Shown here piece by piece: positions 59,144-64,000 of a stretch of DNA of 64,000 nucleotides; within the stretch, counting starts at the first letter, position 1; the number at the start of each line of letters is the position of its first letter. A model generated the notes under the pieces. It had not been told where the DNA came from and did not search any database. It saw only the letters and a program-made list of their open reading frames with translations. Source of the stretch: an uncultured Oscillospiraceae bacterium (GTDB lineage: Bacteria > Bacillota > Clostridia > Oscillospirales > Acutalibacteraceae); NCBI GenBank assembly GCA_900541905.1, contig UQLQ01000008.1:1-64000 (forward strand), given 5' to 3'. Made by a program: the position numbers and the translations under genes.

Positions 59144-59412
59144 AACAACTTTGCGTCTGCCTCGTCAATCTTGTTGCCGTCCAACGTTCCCCAGCTTTCA
59201 ACATATCTTTCAAAATCTGCAAGAGTATTTTCGAACGCTTGAATCGTCTCTAATTTTTTTTGATAAAGTTCACTGTCAATTTTGTCCCGCTGCTGCGCTG
59301 CAATATCTTGATTGTATGTTACAAGTGCTTTTGTTTTTTCCTCGTCTGCTTTTAATGCTTCGGCATAATACTCTGTCAATGCTTGTTTTAATCTTTTTAA
59401 ATATATATTCAT
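59137..59412 (-). pseudogene. 5' half of a gene split by the integrated element (codons 1-91)
   Basis: The ATG at 59412 follows AAGGAG and encodes 91 residues: a helical region with IYLKRLKQALTEYYAEALK and ERYVESWGTLDGNKIDEADA, ending KLLN at a TAG in the right att repeat. It continues in frame with the 112 codons at 51346-51684. The whole 203-residue protein is not one I recognise. It is followed by the minor-capsid-like gene in the unbroken layout. Confidence 0.75.
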
Positions 59413-59693
59413 GGGTGAAATCTCCTTCTTATAATTCTTTTTTGTCTGCATTTTCTCGCAGTTCCCGCATTTGGGGAAATAAAAAAGGCACAGAAAATCA
59501 GCGTAATACTGATTTCCCATGCCTTGTAAAAGCTAACCTATTGGCGGTACTTTATTAAGTTTTATTATAGCATAAAAACGTTAAAATTACAACCTTGCAA
59601 TGTCAACATTTTTCAACAAAAGAACAACCCCGTATATACTGGGAATATCTTTTTTACTGAAAAAATAGGGAAAAACCCTGCAAAACACCCTTG
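59413..59693. other. noncoding leader upstream of the split gene
   Basis: These 280 AT-rich bases hold no supported gene. A short inverted repeat (ATCAG/CTGAT near 59498-59514) and a T-rich region could be a regulatory or termination element between the early and late small genes. Confidence 0.35.
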
Positions 59694-59843
59694 CTAGTAC
59701 AGGGAATTCAATTCTATGTAAATATGCTTGTATGGTGGGTGTACTTGACTTTTCTTGACCTTGGCATATTGCAGTATAGGCTGTAAAAGTTTTAACACCC
59801 TGTCGGCTTCCTGCTCTGTTTGATATGTAATTTTAATTTTCAT
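59694..59843 (-). CDS. 49-residue small phage-type protein
   Basis: ATG at 59843 overlaps the last 11 bases of the upstream 108-codon gene and encodes 49 residues (MKIKITYQTEQEADRVLKLL at the start, IYIELNSLY at the end). The beta-alpha-beta pattern resembles DUF3970-type small phage proteins. The ribosome site (GGGAG) is 13 bases upstream, a little far. It is easily missed by length-limited gene callers. Confidence 0.5.
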   Translation of the reverse strand: MKIKITYQTEQEADRVLKLLQPILQYAKVKKSQVHPPYKHIYIELNSLY

Positions 59844-60153
59844 GTAGAAGTTGCGCTACTCCCTTATTAATTTCAATTACTTGCTCTATTTTTTCAAGCA
59901 AAATACCAAGTAAACTTCCCTCTTGTGAACCTTTTCCAGTTCTTGCCCTGTCTAGGTAGTCATGAAGTATTACAAGACTGTCTAAAACAAATTCAAGTTC
60001 ATCCGTGTTATCACTCAATAGAATAAATAGGGATTGACTTTTTTCTTTTTCCGATGTATAATTTAAATCGGTAATTTTATTGTTGCCACAGGTGTTTTTT
60101 GAGAGGACTTCACCTGTGGTCTTTTCTTTTTTACTAATGTTTTGTGTGCTCAT
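59833..60153 (-). CDS. hypothetical helical protein
   Basis: A 106-residue protein that I do not recognise. The N-terminal 40 residues are Lys/Asn-rich and probably disordered. The rest is a helical hairpin (SLFILLSDNTDELEFVLDSL and LLGILLEKIEQVIEINKGVA). The ATG at 60153 has GGAGG at 8 bases; the ATG two codons earlier is too close to it. It overlaps the upstream gene's end. Confidence 0.5.
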   Translation of the reverse strand: MSTQNISKKEKTTGEVLSKNTCGNNKITDLNYTSEKEKSQSLFILLSDNTDELEFVLDSLVILHDYLDRARTGKGSQEGSLLGILLEKIEQVIEINKGVAQLLHEN

Positions 60154-60397
60154 TTTCATTACCTCCGTGAAATAGATTACAATATTCTTGAAAATCTTGT
60201 CCCATTTGGAACCCTTGCATAAATGCGTCTTGTCTGGCTTGTCCTACATTCTCTACCATTAATGCCACAAGGTTGTTATTCTGTTCTTTTGTGAGTGGCA
60301 GCGTTTCTAAATATTCGCTTACCTCTTTTGTGGCTTTCAAAAATATTTCGCCTTTATCAAGAACAATTCCGAAATCATCATCTAAATTCAAATCCAT
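60134..60397 (-). CDS. hypothetical acidic helical protein
   Basis: An 87-residue protein with an acidic start (DLNLDDDFGIVLDKGEIF), a long helix with LPLTKEQNNNLVALMVENVG and a His/Asn-rich end (GGNENEHTKH). I do not recognise the family. It follows the 39-codon gene; GGAGG lies 8 bases before its ATG. It is part of the leftward operon of the phage-like element. Confidence 0.5.
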   Translation of the reverse strand: MDLNLDDDFGIVLDKGEIFLKATKEVSEYLETLPLTKEQNNNLVALMVENVGQARQDAFMQGFQMGQDFQEYCNLFHGGNENEHTKH

Positions 60398-60398
60398 T

Positions 60399-60518
60399 TT
60401 ATTTTCCCTCCTGTTTCATTGTTAAGTATTCAGCTAATGCATGAACTCTTTTCAATTCCTCATTCGTCAATTGTTTTAAGAGTTTCTTTATTTCCTTGGT
60501 ATACATTTTTGTGGTCAT
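60399..60518 (-). CDS. 39-residue helical small protein
   Basis: ATG at 60518 overlaps the stop of the upstream sigma-like gene (ATGA) and encodes 39 residues (MTTKMYTKEIKKLLKQLTNE, then LKRVHALAEYLTMKQEGK). It is a single amphipathic helix. GGGAGGA precedes the start. Coupled position and ribosome site support it as real; no function can be assigned. Confidence 0.5.
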   Translation of the reverse strand: MTTKMYTKEIKKLLKQLTNEELKRVHALAEYLTMKQEGK

Positions 60519-60802
60519 GCTGTTCGTCCTCCCTTATCAAAAAAACTGTACAGTTTTCTGCACACTGTCCCATGTGAACAATAAAGCCTATATGCAATAT
60601 CGCTGTAGCCTAATCCCTCTATAAAGCGCAGCCATAACATACTACGCAAAATCTCATCACTTACAAGCAAAATTTCTTCTTTTATATCCTGCATATCAAT
60701 TCTTGCAGTTTTGGCCGTTGCGCTATTGGGAAAATCGTTTATTTCCTGTTCCAGCCATTTGTATCGCTCAAAGTATTTTTCTGTTCTTGTCTTTCTTCGC
60801 AT
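60515..60802 (-). CDS. sigma-like/RinA-type phage regulator (DUF1492-like)
   Basis: A 95-residue protein. The N-terminal coiled part (YFERYKWLEQEINDFPNSAT) and the C-terminal sigma-region-4-like helix-turn-helix (FIEGLGYSDIAYRLYCSHGT, then VCRKLYSFF) match the RinA/ArpU/DUF1492 late regulators of Firmicute phages. These normally switch on packaging genes. Its stop overlaps the next start. With the sigma factor at 49851, this element carries two sigma-like regulators. Confidence 0.75.
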   Translation of the reverse strand: MRRKTRTEKYFERYKWLEQEINDFPNSATAKTARIDMQDIKEEILLVSDEILRSMLWLRFIEGLGYSDIAYRLYCSHGTVCRKLYSFFDKGGRTA

Positions 60803-60807
60803 TTCTT

Positions 60808-60957
60808 TTAGTCCTCCTTTACTGTCATTATTCCTTTCACTTCTATCGGTTCTTCATATAACGTGCTTATTGTTACGCCATATTCGTTTATTGTTTCCAG
60901 TGCTGTTGCAATGCGTTCCAGTGATTGGCATATGCGTTCTGCGTGTATATCATTCAT
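60808..60957 (-). CDS. 49-residue small protein of the early operon
   Basis: ATG at 60957 follows GGGGGGTG and encodes 49 residues (MNDIHAERICQSLERIATAL at the start, GIMTVKED at the end), an N-terminal helix and a beta tail. It runs into the ribosome site of the sigma-like gene at 60802. The strong ribosome site supports expression. I do not recognise the family. Confidence 0.5.
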   Translation of the reverse strand: MNDIHAERICQSLERIATALETINEYGVTISTLYEEPIEVKGIMTVKED

Positions 60958-61591
60958 TTCTAATTCACCCCCCTTTTGTTAAAATTAGTATCAGAGTTGG
61001 AAACACTTACCCCCGCCGTTCCCTATTATGTGTAATTCATATTTTAATAGAGGGGGGGGAGCTATTAACGTGGAAATTAGAGGTTGTTACAGTTTTTATA
61101 TATATCCATGTGTAACGCAAAACCCTAGTATTTATGCGGTTTGCGGGCTCTGTTTCGCTGTAACACTTTTTTCAACTTTTGTTCAGCTTTTATATACACA
61201 GCTATACAAATCATATAATATAAAATTTCTGATTAAGTTAATATTAAGTGTTACAACGTTACAACATATAATAAATGGCTATATTATGCGGTTTTTTAGT
61301 CACACTTTGAATTTTTAAAGCGTTGCATTTTAGTTACAAGTGAAACATCTTCCAACACCGTTATTAAAGTATCTGTTTCGCATTACGTGACTTTTCATAT
61401 CAAATTGGGCGCATACTTCCTTTGTAAATCTGTATCTTGTTAGTTTGTTTCTGTGTCCGCTTCTGTCCGACCATAAAATATAATAGTCGTATCCCCCTTT
61501 TATTTGCCCTATAAGCCGTTTTTATCCTAAAAGGCAAGTTATACTATTTTTATTATTTATCGCCTTATACAGTCTCACATGACATTATACG
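60958..61591. other. noncoding region with TGTAAC repeats, origin candidate
   Basis: These 634 bases lie downstream of the replication initiator and contain TGTAAC or its inverse GTTACA at 61086, 61111, 61159, 61250, 61258 and 61333. Three more copies lie within the initiator gene at 62004, 62015 and 62025. I see no supported gene here; a 96-codon plus-strand frame at 61028 has no ribosome site. The repeats may be iterons or regulator sites. Confidence 0.5.
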
Positions 61592-62392
61592 CTATGTATA
61601 ACATGAACCCGCTACCCTTGTTCGGCATAAATCCATTACAGTTGGGCTGATAAAGTGAAAAATACTTCCGTTTGATTCTCCTATTAATCCCTTTTGTTCA
61701 TCACTTCCAAAATATACGTCAATATATTCATTTGTAATGTCTTCATTTTGGAAAGCCTTTAACACTTTTTGCAATGCACTTGCGCTTAATTGGTCGTGTG
61801 GTTTATGAAATGTTTCCTGATACTTTCTTAAAAAATAAAAATAAACATTCATAAATCGGTCAGGCACTGCTTCGTCAGAAGCGGTGTATTCTGTGTCATT
61901 CATTTCGTCAGAAATGATGTATTCAGTATTTTCTATACTATTCTTTCCTATACTATCCTTATCTAACCTATCCTTACCTATACTATACTGGGTATACGGA
62001 ACTGTTACAGGTTCGTTACAATGTTGTAACAGCTCACCATTATTTAAGTCATATTCATCATTTCCATTCAAATAAAGCTGTGTTTTTTCGTTTTTGCATC
62101 TTGTTTCGTGGTACACATCTTTTCTGATGTAATTATTTATTTTCCAATGCCTAATAACTACTACCCCAGAATCAAAAGGGATAATAAAATTTTTTGATAT
62201 AAGCACGTTCAAATCGTCTTGTGACGCGCCTATCATGCGTACTATCTTTTTAGGCGAATTAACAAAACCGTCATCATCTGCACGCATACCCAAATCATAA
62301 TACAAAAGCCTTGCGCTAATTGGCATATCAATAAAAACATCACTATCTATTATTGTTTTTGCAAACATTCTTCTTTCAGCTATCACCTTCAC
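61592..62392 (-). CDS. phage replication initiator/replisome organizer
   Basis: A 266-residue protein. The N-terminal winged-helix region (AKTIIDSDVFIDMPISARLL, then MRADDDGFVNSPKKIVRMIG, about residues 10-55) is typical of Firmicute phage replisome organizers. The middle is variable, and the C-terminal third (about 180-260) is a helical DnaD-like region. It probably opens the element's origin and loads host helicase. A cluster of three TGTAAC/GTTACA repeats lies inside its gene, as in phages with the origin in the initiator gene. Confidence 0.82.
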   Translation of the reverse strand: MKVIAERRMFAKTIIDSDVFIDMPISARLLYYDLGMRADDDGFVNSPKKIVRMIGASQDDLNVLISKNFIIPFDSGVVVIRHWKINNYIRKDVYHETRCKNEKTQLYLNGNDEYDLNNGELLQHCNEPVTVPYTQYSIGKDRLDKDSIGKNSIENTEYIISDEMNDTEYTASDEAVPDRFMNVYFYFLRKYQETFHKPHDQLSASALQKVLKAFQNEDITNEYIDVYFGSDEQKGLIGESNGSIFHFISPTVMDLCRTRVAGSCYT

Positions 62393-62546
62393 CCCCTTGT
62401 ATTAAAATCGGTTCCCCCTTTTCTTTCTGCTGTCTTTTAAATTCTTTCAGTAAAATACGGGCTACATCTTCGGCATTAACTTCATAGTATTTCATGTCTA
62501 TAAAGCCCACGCCCACCCTGTATGTTGCTTCTAACGGTAATTTCAT
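62376..62546 (-). CDS. 56-residue hypothetical early protein
   Basis: ATG at 62546 follows GGGGGAG at 9 bases and encodes about 56 residues (MKLPLEATYRVGVGFIDMKY at the start, then a charged helix and a Gly-rich end). It overlaps the start of the replication initiator gene. The frame extends 31 codons further up but those overlap the Cro-like gene. The family is not recognised. Confidence 0.5.
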   Translation of the reverse strand: MKLPLEATYRVGVGFIDMKYYEVNAEDVARILLKEFKRQQKEKGEPILIQGGEGDS

Positions 62547-62569
62547 TGTTTCCACTTCTCCCCCGTTGA

Positions 62570-62761
62570 TTATTCGATGATGTCTTGCACTGCTACGCCT
62601 AAACCAGTAGCAATCTTGGCAGCTGTCTGCGGTCTGCAATTTTGTCCGCTTAGGATATATGATAGATTTGTTTTTGATACTGCGGACAACTGCGCTAATG
62701 TGGTTTGAGAGATTCCCAAATCTGCCATGAGCAATTCCACTTTTGTTCTGTTAATTTTCAT
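62570..62761 (-). CDS. Cro-like helix-turn-helix repressor
   Basis: A 63-residue Cro/CI-type DNA-binding protein: KINRTKVELLMADLGISQTT, then LAQLSAVSKTNLSYILSGQN (about residues 20-40) as the helix-turn-helix. The ATG at 62761 follows GGAGG; the upstream 60 in-frame codons lie over the promoter. It is the first gene of the leftward operon and is divergent from the CI-like repressor. Confidence 0.85.
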   Translation of the reverse strand: MKINRTKVELLMADLGISQTTLAQLSAVSKTNLSYILSGQNCRPQTAAKIATGLGVAVQDIIE

Positions 62762-62790
62762 GTTTGTTTCACCTCCTACAGTGTTCCTTA

Positions 62791-62873
62791 CAAGAACATT
62801 TAATCGCATTATTTGTATCTTGTCAAGAACATTTTTTAAAATTATTGAAATTTTGTTCCCAATAAGATACAAT
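62791..62873. promoter_or_regulatory. divergent lysogeny-switch promoters and operators
   Basis: Leftward: TTGACA (62821-62826) and TTAAAT (62798-62803), 17 apart. Rightward: TTGAAA (62845-62850) and TACAAT (62868-62873), 17 apart. CAAGAACATTT occurs at 62791-62801 and 62824-62834, overlapping the leftward -10 and -35, with an inverted TTTTGTTC near 62850. These are probably repressor operators. Confidence 0.75.
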
Positions 62874-62895
62874 AAACCACAAAAGGGGTGGAAAT

Positions 62896-63501
62896 ATGGG
62901 AGAGCGAATAAGAGAAGCACGAAAACAAAAGGGATTAACACAAGCGGAACTAGCTAGCTTGATAGGTGTTCAACGCGCGGTCATTTCAAAGTATGAAACA
63001 AATATGATTGAACCCTCTATTAAACAATTAAAAAAGATTGCTGATGCGCTTGATGTGTCAATAGGATACCTGCAAGGATACGAAAGTATAGACACATTTC
63101 AAATAGTACAAGCCCTCAAAAATAATAATCTTGATGAAATTGAAAAGCTAGCTAAATTGCCCAAAGGCACACTTGATGAAACGTCCCCCAAAAACAGAGA
63201 GTTGATTAAAGAGTTTGCAAAAAAAGCAACAGAATCACTTCTTCGTAGTTCTACAGTTGAAGTGTCTCTTGTAAACGAACATGTTGAAAACAGTAAAAGA
63301 AAAACAGATGTGATTGTCGGTTTAATGATGCTAGATGTTGAAGAAAACACCGCATCAAACTTAATTGAAAATTTTTTAAAGCTCACAAAAGAAGGGCAAG
63401 AGATAGCCGTTGAAAATATTAAAATTATAGCGGGAAACCCCAAATACACCACCCCCGACGAAGCCCGAACAACGAGCGAACAACAAGAAAAGGAAGAATA
63501 A
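62896..63501 (+). CDS. CI-like phage repressor
   Basis: A 201-residue regulator. The N-terminal helix-turn-helix is GERIREARKQKGLTQAELAS and LIGVQRAVISKYETNMIEPS (residues about 2-40). The remaining 130 residues are helical and lack a LexA-type Ser/Lys protease site, so induction is probably not by self-cleavage. AGGGGTGG precedes the ATG at 62896. It lies next to the serine recombinase and diverges from the Cro-like gene. Confidence 0.85.
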   Translation: MGERIREARKQKGLTQAELASLIGVQRAVISKYETNMIEPSIKQLKKIADALDVSIGYLQGYESIDTFQIVQALKNNNLDEIEKLAKLPKGTLDETSPKNRELIKEFAKKATESLLRSSTVEVSLVNEHVENSKRKTDVIVGLMMLDVEENTASNLIENFLKLTKEGQEIAVENIKIIAGNPKYTTPDEARTTSEQQEKEE

Positions 63502-63667
63502 AGCCGTGAGAAAGCCATGAAAATAACGCTTGAAGCTAGAGCGAAGCGAGAGGAAAACCACATATTGTGGGGTAACATTTCGTTCAGTCATCTTTCTATG
63601 ACAGGTTGTAAAGAATGCTTACACCCCATACAAGTATAACAGAATTCTGTAACAAGGAGGTACAGCC

Positions 63668-64000
63668 ATGCAACGAGCAGTTATATATGCCCGCTATTCA
63701 TCGGACAAGCAGACAGAAGATAGCATAGAAGCCCAGCTGCGAGCCTGTAGAGAGTACGCAAGCAATAAGCAATATCAAATCATAGATACATACATTGATG
63801 AAGCTGTAAGCGGCAAGACGGCCAATAGAACACAGTATCAAAAACTATTGCGGGACTGTGAAAAGGACAAGTTTGAAATTATTCTGATTCATAAGTATGA
63901 CCGTATCGCAAGAAACCTGCTGGAGCATGTAACCCTTGAACAGAAGTTAAAAGCAAATAATATTTTATTGATTGCCACGGCGCAGGACTTCGGATTGTCC
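63668..64000 (+). CDS. serine recombinase, resolvase/invertase family (3' end beyond window)
   Basis: The first 111 residues of a large serine recombinase. The catalytic serine is in VIYARYSSDKQTEDSIEAQ (Ser about 11-12), and the resolvase arginines lie in IHKYDRIARN (about 76-85). AAGGAGG precedes the ATG at 63668. The frame is open to the window edge, where the zinc-ribbon and coiled-coil parts would follow. It most likely integrates the phage-like element. Confidence 0.9.
   Translation, partial: MQRAVIYARYSSDKQTEDSIEAQLRACREYASNKQYQIIDTYIDEAVSGKTANRTQYQKLLRDCEKDKFEIILIHKYDRIARNLLEHVTLEQKLKANNILLIATAQDFGLS

Larger units (their letters stand above)
49851..64000. mobile_element. reduced phage-like element with serine recombinase, interrupted by a mobilizable element
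   Basis: Genes on the minus strand run from a Cro-like regulator (62761) through a replication initiator and small genes to a minor-capsid-like gene and a sigma factor (49851). The divergent CI-like repressor and serine recombinase read rightward to the window edge. No terminase, portal or major capsid gene is present. A 7.4-kb element at 51689-59131 splits it. The left boundary near 49.85 kb is inferred from gene direction and is uncertain. Confidence 0.6.

Noticed and set aside
61028..61318. A 96-codon plus-strand frame in the initiator's downstream region
   Set aside because: No ribosome site, low-complexity hydrophobic translation, and the region is better explained by the TGTAAC repeats and noncoding DNA.
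1..64000. Intact tRNA or rRNA genes
   Set aside because: I scanned both strands by eye for T-loop and acceptor patterns and found only the partial tRNA-like end near 47980. A tRNAscan-type search would be decisive.

Overview
ORGANISM. The window reads as chromosome of a low-to-moderate GC Gram-positive anaerobe of the Clostridia, most likely Oscillospiraceae or a relative. The evidence is the gene content: two OmpR-type two-component systems, an FtsEX-M23 hydrolase operon, a complete Pst/Pho operon, a type I dockerin protein, DUF4830, DUF2798 and HflX. This is inferred from families, not from an alignment. Most core genes are on the minus strand. No rRNA or intact tRNA gene was seen.

LAYOUT. 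1-3600: argG-argH-argC (argC runs off the left edge), with a promoter and ARG box upstream of argG. 3.9-8.2 kb: small accessory genes (flavin reductase-like, HxlR regulator, PEBP, PQ-loop half-transporter, two GNATs) and hflX. 8.4-18.2 kb: a compact 13-gene phage morphogenesis operon of PBSX/skin (xkd/yqb) type running from terminase to baseplate. The sheath, tube, chaperone and tape-measure block is missing, and no lysis, integrase or repressor gene is present. 18.4-22.5 kb: response regulator, histidine kinase and HtrA protease. 22.7-28.4 kb: leuCD and greA-lysS-ilvD. 28.6-34.2 kb: ftsE-ftsX-M23 hydrolase, a CdaR-type regulator and an RsuA-type pseudouridine synthase. 34.2-36 kb: two membrane-anchored surface proteins. 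36.1-43.5 kb: pstS-pstC-pstA-pstB-phoU-phoB-phoR under a Pho box. 43.6-47.8 kb: a dockerin protein and small hypothetical genes.

ACCESSORY ISLAND. From about 47.95 kb the sequence becomes an AT-rich, nested mobile region. It opens with an apparent eroded tRNA 3' end. Next comes an Abi_2/AbiF-type HEPN nuclease, preceded by a 40-bp perfect inverted repeat and followed by a predicted ~66-nt RNA with its own promoter and terminator. A RelBE-type toxin-antitoxin pair follows. A reduced phage-like element then occupies 49.85 kb to the right edge: serine recombinase, CI/Cro switch, replication initiator with TGTAAC repeats, small genes, a minor-capsid-like gene and a sigma factor. It is split by a 7.4-kb mobilizable element (51689-59131) carrying a tyrosine integrase, Xis, MobA/MobL relaxase and an arsenic operon (arsR, ArsP-like permease, thioredoxin-like protein, arsC). 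Joining the two flanks restores one 203-codon reading frame.

BEST CANDIDATES FOR SOMETHING NEW. (1) The HEPN Abi gene with its flanking hairpin and downstream small RNA. (2) The tube-less capsid-plus-baseplate operon, with every retained gene intact and translationally coupled. (3) The serine-recombinase element, which has replication, a sigma factor and only three structural-type genes, like a phage satellite.
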